A stretch of DNA of 6,281 nt from assembly GCA_903873355.1 (NCBI GenBank), contig CAIQOG010000449.1, forward strand, positions 1 to 6,281, in the 5' to 3' direction. Positions 1-6,086 of this stretch are shown piece after piece. How positions within the stretch are numbered: the stretch's first letter is position 1; every line of letters starts with the position of its first letter. The notes under the pieces are model-generated. The model saw nothing but the letters and a program-made list of their open reading frames with translations, had not been told where the DNA came from and did not search any database. The DNA comes from an uncultured Bacteroidales bacterium (GTDB taxonomy: Bacteria; Bacteroidota; Bacteroidia; Bacteroidales; Paludibacteraceae). A program made the position numbers and the translations under genes.

Positions 1-383
1 AATGTGGTTTTACACCTCAGTATGAAGGACTGGAAGCACTATACAAAAAGTACGAATCTAAAGGACTTGTGATTCTTGGCTTTCCATGCAATCAGTTTTT
101 AAGCCAGGAACCTGGCAACGAAGCAGACATAGCCAAATTCTGTTCGTTGAAATATAATGTTAATTTCCCGATGTTCTCCAAAATTGAAGTTAATGGCGAT
201 GATACTCATCCTGTTTACAAATATTTGAAAACAGTTCTTGGTGGTACGATGGGCAACGACATTAAATGGAACTTCACCAAATTCCTGTTAAACCGCAACG
301 GAAAACCGGTAAAACGTTTCGCTCCTACCGTGAAACCCGAAGAAATTACAGAAGATATCGAGAAATTATTGGCTCAAAAATAA
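1..383 (+). CDS. Thiol (Cys-type) glutathione peroxidase, 5'-truncated by window edge
   Basis: This enzyme reduces hydrogen and organic peroxides in the cytoplasm. Only the C-terminal 126 residues are visible; the reading frame opens at base 3 and the start lies outside the window. The first visible codon (3-5, in CGFTPQYEGL) is the peroxidatic Cys found where animal enzymes carry Sec. The rest of the catalytic tetrad is present: Gln in FLSQEPG (visible residue 35) and Trp-Asn in KWNF (89-90). The GFPCNQF motif is intact. A further Cys in KFCSLKY (residue 47) sits where thioredoxin-dependent GPx proteins carry the resolving Cys, so thioredoxin rather than glutathione is the likely reductant (inference from family). 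FPMFSKIEVNG and the C-terminal RFAPT segment are also typical, and the end matches family length. The next gene starts 21 nt downstream on the same strand with no terminator between, so co-transcription is possible. It resembles E. coli BtuE, but no symbol is assigned. Confidence 0.95.
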   Translation, partial: CGFTPQYEGLEALYKKYESKGLVILGFPCNQFLSQEPGNEADIAKFCSLKYNVNFPMFSKIEVNGDDTHPVYKYLKTVLGGTMGNDIKWNFTKFLLNRNGKPVKRFAPTVKPEEITEDIEKLLAQK

Positions 384-404
384 TTATATCATTTAATATT
401 ATCA

Positions 405-830
405 ATGGCACGAACAAGTACTTATCTTAACTTTCCACGTAATACTGAGGAAGTTTTCAATTTCTACAAAACAGTTTTCGGAACTCAATTCTCGGGAGAA
501 GGAATTGCCCGTATGGGTGATTTCCCCAATCCACAATTACCCGAAGAAGATAAAAATCTGATTATGCACATCGAATTACCCATTACAGGTGGTCATGTGC
601 TAATGGGAACCGATGCGCCCGAATCGATGGGATTCACCGTAACGATGGGCAATAACATTCACATTATGCTCGAACCCGACAGCCGCAAGGAGACCAAACA
701 GATCTTTGATAAATTAACTAAAGGCGGTTCGGTTTCTATGGACTTACAGGATGTGTTCTGGGGCGCATATTATGGTACTTGCACCGACAAATTCGGTATT
801 CAATGGATGTTTAACTGTATAGCAAAATAA
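405..830 (+). CDS. VOC superfamily (PhnB/glyoxalase-like) protein
   Basis: A 141-residue protein with the length and pattern of PhnB-type vicinal-oxygen-chelate proteins. It opens with a strand of the type TYLNF, then the helix NTEEVFNFYKTVFG (residues 13-26). The mid segment NLIMHIELPITGGHVLMGTD (51-70) and the C-terminal block FWGAYYGTCTDKFGIQWMFN (118-137) are characteristic. His55 and His86 are visible candidates for metal or substrate contact, but family members vary and no reaction can be assigned. No signal peptide is seen, so it is probably cytoplasmic. The ATG at 405 is the only sensible start: the family N-terminus begins here and the upstream 21 nt is AT-rich without a Shine-Dalgarno sequence. 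Its stop abuts the next start codon with no gap. Annotating it as a bleomycin-resistance protein or glyoxalase would overstate the evidence. Confidence 0.9.
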   Translation: MARTSTYLNFPRNTEEVFNFYKTVFGTQFSGEGIARMGDFPNPQLPEEDKNLIMHIELPITGGHVLMGTDAPESMGFTVTMGNNIHIMLEPDSRKETKQIFDKLTKGGSVSMDLQDVFWGAYYGTCTDKFGIQWMFNCIAK

Positions 831-1244
831 ATGGAAGAAATAACAGTTCAATCAAGCATCAACGCTTCACTTGAAGAAGTCTGGCGACGCTTTACCACAC
901 CAGCCGATGTAGAGCAATGGAATGCTGCTTCGGAAGACTGGCATACTACTACTGCGAGCAATGATTTGCAGGTTGGCGGAAAATTCAATTATCGCATGGA
1001 AGCAAAAGATGGCAGTTTTGGATTTGATTTTTGGGGGATTTATGACAAAATTGATGAATTCAAAAAACTTGAATATACACTCGGCGATGGTCGTAGAGTA
1101 AGTGTGGTTTTTGAATTTACCGGAATAGGCACAAAACTAACAGAAAAATTTGAAGCAGAAGATGAAAATCCGGTAGAAATGCAGAAGCTAGGTTGGCAAG
1201 CAATACTGGATAACTTTAAAAAACACATAGAAAATCAACAATGA
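831..1244 (+). CDS. SRPBCC (AHSA1/START-like) domain protein
   Basis: A 137-residue single-domain protein of the AHSA1-like branch of the SRPBCC helix-grip fold, which forms a deep hydrophobic ligand pocket. Visible hallmarks are the N-terminal strand ITVQSSINASLEEVWRRF, the helix and turn TTPADVEQWNAASEDWHTT (about residues 22-41), NDLQVGGKFNYRMEAKDGS (44-62), FDFWGIYDKI, and the long C-terminal helix MQKLGWQAILDNFKKHIEN. Family members bind diverse hydrophobic ligands, and none can be inferred here. Despite the Pfam name there is no sign of an Hsp90 partner. Translation begins at the ATG immediately following the preceding TAA, and the stop overlaps the next start as ATGA (1241-1244). It is therefore sandwiched between two VOC proteins and almost certainly translationally coupled to both. 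Confidence 0.92.
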   Translation: MEEITVQSSINASLEEVWRRFTTPADVEQWNAASEDWHTTTASNDLQVGGKFNYRMEAKDGSFGFDFWGIYDKIDEFKKLEYTLGDGRRVSVVFEFTGIGTKLTEKFEAEDENPVEMQKLGWQAILDNFKKHIENQQ

Positions 1245-1705
1245 AAAATCAGATAACACCTTGCCTCTGGTTTGATAATCAAGCCGAAGAAGCAGCGCTT
1301 TTTTACACTTCTATTTTCAGAAACTCAGAAATAACAGGCATAAGCCGATACGGTAAAGAAGGCTTCGAATTTCATCATCAACCCGAAGGAACAGCTATGA
1401 CAGTTGCATTTACAATAAATGGTCAGCCATTTACAGCATTAAATGGCGGTCCGTTGTTCAAATTCACCGAAGCCATATCGTTTCAGGTATTTTGCGATTC
1501 GCAGGAAGAAATTGATCATTACTGGGATAATCTTACAAAGAATGGTGAAGAGAGTCAGTGCGGTTGGTTGAAAGATAAATACGGAATTTCCTGGCAAATA
1601 ATTCCTTCCATTTTGCCATCATTGATGAGCAGCCAGGAGAAAGCAGGAAAAGTGACAGCTGCTTTTATGAAAATGAAAAAGTTTGAAATTGCTAAGCTAT
1701 TGTAA
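1241..1705 (+). CDS. VOC superfamily protein, 3-demethylubiquinone-methyltransferase-like (PF06983 type)
   Basis: A 154-residue protein of the VOC subgroup often labelled '3-demethylubiquinone-9 3-methyltransferase' (that label does not establish function). Diagnostic segments are ITPCLWFDNQAEEAALFYTS (5-24), MTVAFTINGQPFTALNGGP (53-71), FKFTEAISFQVFCDSQEEID (73-92) and the terminal CGWLKDKYGISWQIIP (107-122). A roughly 30-residue helical tail with KMKKF follows, as in relatives. The protein is only distantly similar to the first VOC gene of the cluster, so this is not a recent duplication. The start ATG overlaps the stop of the SRPBCC gene by 4 nt, indicating coupled translation. A strong terminator begins 16 nt after its stop, so it is the last gene of its unit. 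Enzymatic activity and substrate are unknown. Confidence 0.93.
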   Translation: MKNQITPCLWFDNQAEEAALFYTSIFRNSEITGISRYGKEGFEFHHQPEGTAMTVAFTINGQPFTALNGGPLFKFTEAISFQVFCDSQEEIDHYWDNLTKNGEESQCGWLKDKYGISWQIIPSILPSLMSSQEKAGKVTAAFMKMKKFEIAKLL

Positions 1706-1721
1706 GACTGAATTTATCGTT

Positions 1722-1753
1722 TAAAAAAGGTTGCTTTAAAGTGACCTTTTTTA
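1722..1753 (+). terminator. Rho-independent terminator of the GPx/VOC/SRPBCC/VOC unit
   Basis: A 14-bp hairpin pairs TAAAAAAGGTTGCT (1722-1735) with 1740-1753 around the 4-nt loop TTAA, with two G-U wobble pairs inside. The outer stem is A-tract against T-tract, so the descending arm supplies the U-run (T at 1747-1752). The symmetric A/T flanks mean it could also work on the opposite strand, but no minus-strand gene lies nearby. Confidence 0.85.
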
Positions 1754-1781
1754 TTCACAACCTTTCACAACAAAGTTTGTT
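1754..1781. repeat. Direct repeat plus small palindrome upstream of the ABC promoter
   Basis: TTCACAAC occurs at 1754-1761 and again at 1764-1771, exactly 10 bp apart, i.e. one helical turn. The second copy overlaps the palindrome AACAAA-G-TTTGTT (1769-1781). The set lies about 40-70 bp upstream of the ABC operon -7 box, where an activator could bind. Assignment as an operator is inference; the DNA here is AT-rich and short repeats arise by chance. Confidence 0.35.
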
Positions 1782-1822
1782 ATTTTATTCCTTATCATCA
1801 ATTCTAAAAGAACACAATTTTG

Positions 1823-1830
1823 TACCTTTG
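1823..1830 (+). promoter_or_regulatory. Bacteroidota -7 promoter element (TACCTTTG) of the ABC exporter operon
   Basis: TACCTTTG matches the phylum's primary-sigma -7 consensus TAnnTTTG exactly. It sits between the preceding terminator and the first ABC gene, with the start codon 25 nt beyond it, so the expected leader is only about 20 nt. No convincing TTTG -33 element is found at the usual spacing (the region near 1798-1803 reads TCAATT). The promoter may therefore be weak or rely on an activator. Confidence 0.7.
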
Positions 1831-1855
1831 CATGTTTTAAATTAAAGTACAATTA

Positions 1856-3607
1856 ATGTCAAAACAAAAAACAAAGCAAAAACAAGGTGGAAGACCTAAA
1901 AGTCCGAGTATATTCAGGGTGCTGAAGCCGTATAAATTCATGATTGCAGGATTGATTTTTTTCGCCTTACTGAGTAATGCGGTAAATCTGTTTATTCCTA
2001 AAATCATTTCACATAGCATCGACGATTTTTCGAAAGGTTCATTTTCGATGCAAACAGTTGTACTTGAATTTCTGGTTGCTTCACTGGTTATTTTCTTTTT
2101 CACCTTTCTGCAGGGAATCCTGCAAACTTACGCTTCAGAGCGTGTTGCACGCGATTTACGTACCAAACTAACCGATAAAATTTCGCGTCAGAGTTATGCG
2201 TTTATTCAGCAATCCAATCCCTCCAAGTTGCTTACTAATCTAACTTCAGACGTTGATTCGGTAAAAATGTTTGTTTCAATGGCTGTGGTTTCGATGGCAT
2301 CGTCCATATTTATCATTATTGGTGCCAGCGTATTGCTACTTACCATTAACTGGAAGTTGGCACTGAACGTATTAGTAATTATTCCTGTAATAATCGGAGC
2401 TTTCGGAGTGGTTTTCAGCAGACTGAGCGTGCTTTTCAAAAAGAGCCGTGAAGTTGTTGACCGACTGAATAAAATTATAAATGAAAGTATTATTGGTGCA
2501 GCACTTGTTCGTGTGCTTAACGCACAGATAACCGAGTATAACAAATTCATGGATGCCAATACCAATGCCCGCAACCTGAGTTTGTCCATTTTGAAACTTT
2601 TTGCAACGCTGATTCCTATCGTTGTGTTCGTGGGAAATATGGCTTCGCTCGCCATTCTGTTTTTGGGTGGACATTTTGTGATATCCGGAGCTATATCGCT
2701 GGGGGATTTTGCTGCTTTTAGCTCGTATCTGGTGATACTGATTTTCCCGATTATGGTAATTGGATTTATCAGTAATTTTATTGCACAAGCCTCTGTGGCT
2801 TACAGCCGTATCAGCGAAGTGCTGAATGCACCTGAAACTCGCGACACAGGAACAATTGAGTCGCCTTTGAAAGGAAAAATTGAACTCAAAAATATCAACG
2901 TCAGTTTTGGTGAAAAACCTGTTTTGAAAGATGTTTCGTTCACCATAAACCCCGGAACACGCACAGCCATAATTGGCCCGACAGCTGCCGGAAAAACGCA
3001 ACTCTTATACCTGCTCACCGGATTATTGAAACCAAACAGTGGTCAAATACTGTTCGATGACATTGATTTAAACGACTATAACAAAGAGAATTTTCAGCAT
3101 CAAATAGGTTTTGTGTTTCAGGATAGTGTGATTTTCAGCATGAGCCTGCGCGAAAATATCGCTTTCAATGAACTTGTTACCGACGAATTGATGACCAAGG
3201 CAATAGAAACTGCCGAGCTTCATGATTTTCTCGACACATTGCCAAATGGCATTGAAACCATTGTGAGTGAACGGGGAACAAGTCTTTCGGGTGGTCAGAA
3301 GCAACGAATCATGCTGGCACGGGCACTGGCACTTAATCCTAAAATACTTTTACTCGACGACTTTACAGCACGTGTGGACGGTCAAACCGAACAGAAAATT
3401 CTGGAAAATGTAGAGAAAAACTACCCGGGAATTACGTTACTATCCATAACACAAAAAATTGCGTCGGTGCAAAATTACGGACAAATTATTTTGCTGGAAG
3501 AAGGTGAAATACTGGCAAGTGGAACCCATAAAGAGTTGATGGTTTCAAGCCCTGAATATGTGCAGATTTTTAATTCACAACGCAGCACCAATCTATATGA
3601 GCAATAA
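1856..3607 (+). CDS. ABC exporter half-transporter, degenerate-site subunit of a heterodimer
   Basis: A 583-residue fused permease-ATPase in the inner membrane. A basic N-terminal tail (KQKTKQKQ) is followed by six membrane helices (about 28-49, 69-91, 145-164, 169-190, 248-272, 284-308) and an ABC ATPase domain (about 343-575). Walker A is GPTAAGKT (374-381), the Q-loop Gln is Q422 and the signature is a perfect LSGGQ (477-481). The other site elements are altered. Walker B ends ILLLDD, so D502 replaces the catalytic Glu, and the H-loop His is replaced by Q533 (SITQKIAS). This combination is known from the degenerate-site subunit of heterodimeric exporters such as TM287/288 and LmrCD. ATP bound here should be hydrolysed poorly, while its LSGGQ completes the active site of the partner encoded next. 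Those relatives export drugs or lipids; the substrate here is unknown. The start at 1856 fits the promoter spacing, and the gene overlaps the next by 11 nt. Confidence 0.96.
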   Translation: MSKQKTKQKQGGRPKSPSIFRVLKPYKFMIAGLIFFALLSNAVNLFIPKIISHSIDDFSKGSFSMQTVVLEFLVASLVIFFFTFLQGILQTYASERVARDLRTKLTDKISRQSYAFIQQSNPSKLLTNLTSDVDSVKMFVSMAVVSMASSIFIIIGASVLLLTINWKLALNVLVIIPVIIGAFGVVFSRLSVLFKKSREVVDRLNKIINESIIGAALVRVLNAQITEYNKFMDANTNARNLSLSILKLFATLIPIVVFVGNMASLAILFLGGHFVISGAISLGDFAAFSSYLVILIFPIMVIGFISNFIAQASVAYSRISEVLNAPETRDTGTIESPLKGKIELKNINVSFGEKPVLKDVSFTINPGTRTAIIGPTAAGKTQLLYLLTGLLKPNSGQILFDDIDLNDYNKENFQHQIGFVFQDSVIFSMSLRENIAFNELVTDELMTKAIETAELHDFLDTLPNGIETIVSERGTSLSGGQKQRIMLARALALNPKILLLDDFTARVDGQTEQKILENVEKNYPGITLLSITQKIASVQNYGQIILLEEGEILASGTHKELMVSSPEYVQIFNSQRSTNLYEQ

Positions 3608-5375
3608 TAATTCACATGCCCATAGAGGCTCAGGAGCATTTCAACCTTACGAAAAAGTAAGCACCAAAGTCATTCTCACCCGATTAATGACGTTGGTTGG
3701 AGAGGAACGCACAAACCTTTTTATTGCCATATTTTTTATCTTATTAAACTCAGGGCTTAACCTTATTGCTCCTTATTTAATGGGACATGCAGTAGATAAA
3801 TTTGTGGTAACTCATCAATACGACGGTCTAATCAGATATTCCATTATTTTATTGTGTATTTTTCTGTTGGCTTTAGTAAGCGGTTATACGCAAGCCCAAC
3901 TCATGGGACGGGTGGGGCAGCGCATGATGTACAACCTGCGAAACAACATTTTCAATAAGTTACAGGAATTACCAATCAGTTTTTTCAACAAAAATAAAGC
4001 CGGTGACCTGATTTCACGTGTCAATAACGATACCGACAAGATAAATCAGTTCTTTTCGCAGTCGCTGGTGCAGTTTATGAGCAGTATTTTCACCATGTTG
4101 GGCGCGGGAGTATTCCTGATGACTATCAATCCGAAACTTGCATTGGCAGCCCTTGCTCCTGCCCTTGTTTTATGGTTCTTTACCAAAGCTATATCACCAT
4201 GGGTTAAAAACCGAAACGCAATAAACATGAAAAATACAGGCGTTTTGAGTGCTGAAATTCAGGAAAGTCTGGATAATTTCAAGGTAATTGTAGCATTTAA
4301 CCGCCGCGATTATTTCCGGAAGAAATTCGACGATGTCAATACCGAAAACTATCGTAGTGCTATTAAAGCAGGTATTGCCAACAATGTATTTACGCCGGTT
4401 TACGGTTTTTCGTCCAACATTGGACAACTTGTTGTACTGGCATTGGGAATTTACCTGATTTCCGTCGGACAGTTTTCGGTAGGTTTGTTGATAAGTTTTC
4501 TGGCCTATATCGCCCAGTTTTACAATCCGCTTCGACAAATTGCCGCTTTGTGGGCAAGTTTTCAGGTGGCACTTGCAGGTTGGGATCGCATATCGCAGAT
4601 TATGGATGAGGAAAATAACCTGACAGTGATTCCTATAGGTAAGATAGACGAGAGTCCTGCTCTGTTATCTTTCCGCAATGTATCATTCTCTTATACACCT
4701 GAAAAAGAAATTTTGACCAACGTTAGTTTTGATTTGGTACGTGGTAAAATATATGCTTTTGTTGGACCAACCGGAGGTGGAAAAACAACTACAGCTTCGC
4801 TGATAGCAAGGCTTTATGATCCGAATGAAGGACAAATCCTGCTCGATGGACTGGATATTCGCTCCTATGATGCTAACGGCCGATCAGCTAAAATAGGCTT
4901 TATTCTGCAGGAACCTTTCCTGTTTACCGGAACTATCCGCGATAATATTCTATACGGAAATGCCTGTTTTATAGAACTTAGCGACGAGGAACTTATTAAA
5001 GAACTCAAAGAAGTGAGTCTGGATGGTTTGCTCGATCGTTTTGATGGAGGATTGCATGCTGAAGTAAAATCGTCAGGTGAGGGTCTCAGTCTTGGTCAGA
5101 AACAAATCATTGCCTTTATACGTGCAGTTATACGCCGACCCGATTTGCTTATTCTTGACGAAGCAACGGCCAACATCGACACAGTTACGGAGCAATTGCT
5201 CGAAGACATTCTGCGCAAACTACCGAAAAGTGCCACACGAATTATCATTGCACACCGCCTGAACACTATCGAAAGTGCCGACGAAATCTATTTTGTAAAC
5301 TCGGGTACAGTTACCAAAGCAGGTTCGATGCAGGATGCAGTTAATCTGCTTTTGCACGGGAAGCGGGAATCTTAA
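3597..5375 (+). CDS. ABC exporter half-transporter, catalytic-site subunit of the heterodimer
   Basis: A 592-residue permease-ATPase that should pair with the preceding gene product. After a polar N-terminus (MSNNNSHAHRGSG) come six membrane helices (about 41-62, 81-98, 157-176, 181-197, 273-291, 295-310) and an ABC ATPase domain (about 356-585). Walker A is GPTGGGKT (390-397), Q438 is the Q-loop residue, Walker B is LLILDE (D521, E522) and H553 is the H-loop (IIAHRL), all intact. The signature is LSLGQ (497-501), with Leu499 replacing Gly. It is therefore complementary to its partner: it supplies the working Walker A/B and the defective signature. The ATG at 3597 (ATGAGCAAT) is preferred over an in-frame ATG at 3558. 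The latter would add 13 residues encoded entirely within the upstream gene, with no family resemblance. The 11-nt overlap suggests coupled translation and roughly 1:1 production. A hairpin and T-run follow the stop. Confidence 0.95.
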   Translation: MSNNNSHAHRGSGAFQPYEKVSTKVILTRLMTLVGEERTNLFIAIFFILLNSGLNLIAPYLMGHAVDKFVVTHQYDGLIRYSIILLCIFLLALVSGYTQAQLMGRVGQRMMYNLRNNIFNKLQELPISFFNKNKAGDLISRVNNDTDKINQFFSQSLVQFMSSIFTMLGAGVFLMTINPKLALAALAPALVLWFFTKAISPWVKNRNAINMKNTGVLSAEIQESLDNFKVIVAFNRRDYFRKKFDDVNTENYRSAIKAGIANNVFTPVYGFSSNIGQLVVLALGIYLISVGQFSVGLLISFLAYIAQFYNPLRQIAALWASFQVALAGWDRISQIMDEENNLTVIPIGKIDESPALLSFRNVSFSYTPEKEILTNVSFDLVRGKIYAFVGPTGGGKTTTASLIARLYDPNEGQILLDGLDIRSYDANGRSAKIGFILQEPFLFTGTIRDNILYGNACFIELSDEELIKELKEVSLDGLLDRFDGGLHAEVKSSGEGLSLGQKQIIAFIRAVIRRPDLLILDEATANIDTVTEQLLEDILRKLPKSATRIIIAHRLNTIESADEIYFVNSGTVTKAGSMQDAVNLLLHGKRES

Positions 5376-5437
5376 ACTTAATTTATAGTGAATTTCTTCT
5401 GAAAATCTCACTTTATAAATATTTAAGATGTTTTTTT
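5371..5437 (+). terminator. Probable terminator of the ABC exporter operon
   Basis: A long imperfect hairpin overlaps the stop codon of the second ABC gene. CTTAAA (5371-5376) pairs with 5422-5427, ATTTATA (5381-5387) with 5414-5420, and GTGA (5388-5391) with 5408-5411, leaving an internal loop, a TT bulge and a 16-nt loop. Seven T residues follow at 5431-5437. The stem is AT-rich and interrupted, so it is weaker than the window's other terminators. Confidence 0.55.
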
Positions 5438-5475
5438 GCAATTTCAAAATACACATTAATTTGTTTGAATACTCT

Positions 5476-5511
5476 AAAAACAAAAAGCTTTCCTTTAAAA
5501 GGAAAGCTTTT
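5476..5511 (-). terminator. Rho-independent terminator of the Hc1 gene
   Basis: A perfect 11-bp stem, AAAAGCTTTCC (5483-5493) with GGAAAGCTTTT (5501-5511), encloses the 7-nt loop TTTAAAA, which can pair further. Read leftward it is followed by a U-rich tail, TTTTGTTTTT (complement of 5476-5485 region). It lies 25 nt beyond the Hc1 stop. The plus-strand side has only a short T-run, but it may also catch rightward read-through from the ABC operon. Confidence 0.85.
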
Positions 5512-5536
5512 GTTCATTAGAGAATAGAGAGAAGCA

Positions 5537-5713
5537 TTATTTCTTTGATGCTCCAATAGATGCTTTTCTAAACTCTTTCAATAATTTTTCCAGATCCAAA
5601 GATGTTTTGCGGGCACGAGTACCTGCAGCTTTGTTACCTTTTTCAACCTGCAAATCTGCATCTGTTGCGAAAGCCGCACATTCGGCTTTAATTTTTCCTA
5701 CTAAGTCTTTCAT
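5537..5713 (-). CDS. Histone H1-like (Hc1 family) DNA-binding protein
   Basis: A 58-residue lysine-rich protein resembling the small Hc1/histone H1-like proteins (PF07432 type) found in many Bacteroidota. These are expected to bind DNA and contribute to nucleoid organisation. The conserved block VEKGNKAAGTRARK (about residues 26-39) is followed by the charged helix SLDLEKLLKEFRKASI and a basic tail ending SKK. The N-terminal helix MKDLVGKIKAECAAFATDADLQ is acidic-basic amphipathic. Most of the protein is probably helical. The start is the ATG at 5713: the reading frame stays open for three more codons to a TTG at 5722, but relatives begin with MKDL. No Shine-Dalgarno sequence is visible, as usual in the phylum. 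It is monocistronic, with its own terminator and candidate promoter, and is convergent with the ABC operon. The partner DNA sequence and regulation are unknown. Confidence 0.88.
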   Translation of the reverse strand: MKDLVGKIKAECAAFATDADLQVEKGNKAAGTRARKTSLDLEKLLKEFRKASIGASKK

Positions 5714-5771
5714 TTTGAGCAATTTTAGATTTTAATTTATTAATAACTGCATAGTAACAGTCCGAATATGT

Positions 5772-5793
5772 CAGCAAATATAATCATTTGCTG
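5772..5793. repeat. Perfect 8-bp inverted repeat overlapping the Hc1 promoter
   Basis: CAGCAAAT (5772-5779) and ATTTGCTG (5786-5793) are perfect inverted copies separated by 6 bp. The left arm contains most of the candidate -7 element and the right arm lies in the -33/-7 spacer. A dimeric repressor could bind there, or the DNA could extrude a small hairpin. There is no T-run beside it, so it is not a terminator. Confidence 0.5.
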
Positions 5794-5802
5794 TTAATCA
5801 AA
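5775..5802 (-). promoter_or_regulatory. Candidate promoter of the Hc1 gene
   Basis: Read on the minus strand, TATATTTG (5775-5782) fits the -7 consensus TAnnTTTG, and TTTG (5799-5802) stands 16 nt upstream as a possible -33 element, slightly closer than usual. Transcription would start near 5768-5770, giving a leader of about 55 nt. An identical TATATTTG at 5836-5843 is an alternative but lacks an upstream TTTG at suitable spacing. Confidence 0.5.
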
Positions 5803-6035
5803 AAATACATTTACATTATACAATAGAAAGTTTAACAAATATAGTTATTTTTGTTATCATTTATTAATAAATCAATCATCTCAATTCCTAAATAACAGGA
5901 TAAAATGGAGTACGGATTTCTAAAACAATGTAGAACCCACTTCAAGATAGATGAATAATCAAAAATAAGTACATTTTCAATATTTAAAAAAATCAATTCC
6001 GAAGTCTATGTGTGGCAAATGTGGTGCAGAACAGT
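5803..6035. other. AT-rich intergenic region with no recognised gene
   Basis: No convincing coding sequence, RNA gene or riboswitch is visible between the Hc1 promoter and the tRNA-associated terminator. Features of note are a perfect AT-only palindrome ATTTATTAATAAAT (5859-5872), a second minus-strand TATATTTG (5836-5843), and an unusually G-rich patch with TGTGG repeated at 6011-6015 and 6020-6024. The palindrome may be chance in such AT-rich DNA. Confidence 0.6.
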
Positions 6036-6078
6036 AAAAAAACTAATCCCAATCACTGATTTACAAGTAATTGGGATT
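6036..6078 (-). terminator. Terminator downstream of the tRNA-Arg fragment
   Basis: The arms AATCCCAAT (6045-6053) and ATTGGGATT (6070-6078) form a perfect 9-bp stem. An inner 3-bp extension pairs ACT 6055-6057 with AGT 6066-6068. Read leftward it is followed by TTTTTTT (complement of 6036-6042). It begins 9 nt past the tRNA 3' end, the normal position for a tRNA transcript terminator. This shows that the left side keeps native tRNA-gene surroundings. Confidence 0.85.
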
Positions 6079-6086
6079 TGTTTTCG

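Noticed and set aside
2206..3304. Several long minus-strand open frames inside the first ABC gene (60-209 codons)
   Set aside because: They are antisense shadows of a clear ABC transporter, with low-complexity or Ser/Thr/Asn-rich translations and no recognisable domain.
3558..3596. Earlier in-frame ATG for the second ABC gene
   Set aside because: It would add 13 residues encoded inside the first ABC gene with no family similarity; the ATG at 3597 gives a normal N-terminus and a short overlap.
4046..4572. Minus-strand open frames inside the second ABC gene
   Set aside because: They overlap the membrane domain of a well-supported gene in antisense and show no family features.
5220..5483. Minus-strand open frame spanning the ABC gene end and the terminators
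   Set aside because: It runs through a hairpin terminator and is antisense to the H-loop region; the protein is unrecognisable.
5714..5722. Upstream TTG start adding three residues to the Hc1 protein
   Set aside because: Hc1 relatives start at MKDL, and ATG at 5713 is a better start codon than TTG.
5859..5872. AT-only palindrome ATTTATTAATAAAT as an operator or replication site
   Set aside because: It consists only of A and T in very AT-rich DNA, has no partner sites, and is too easily explained by chance.
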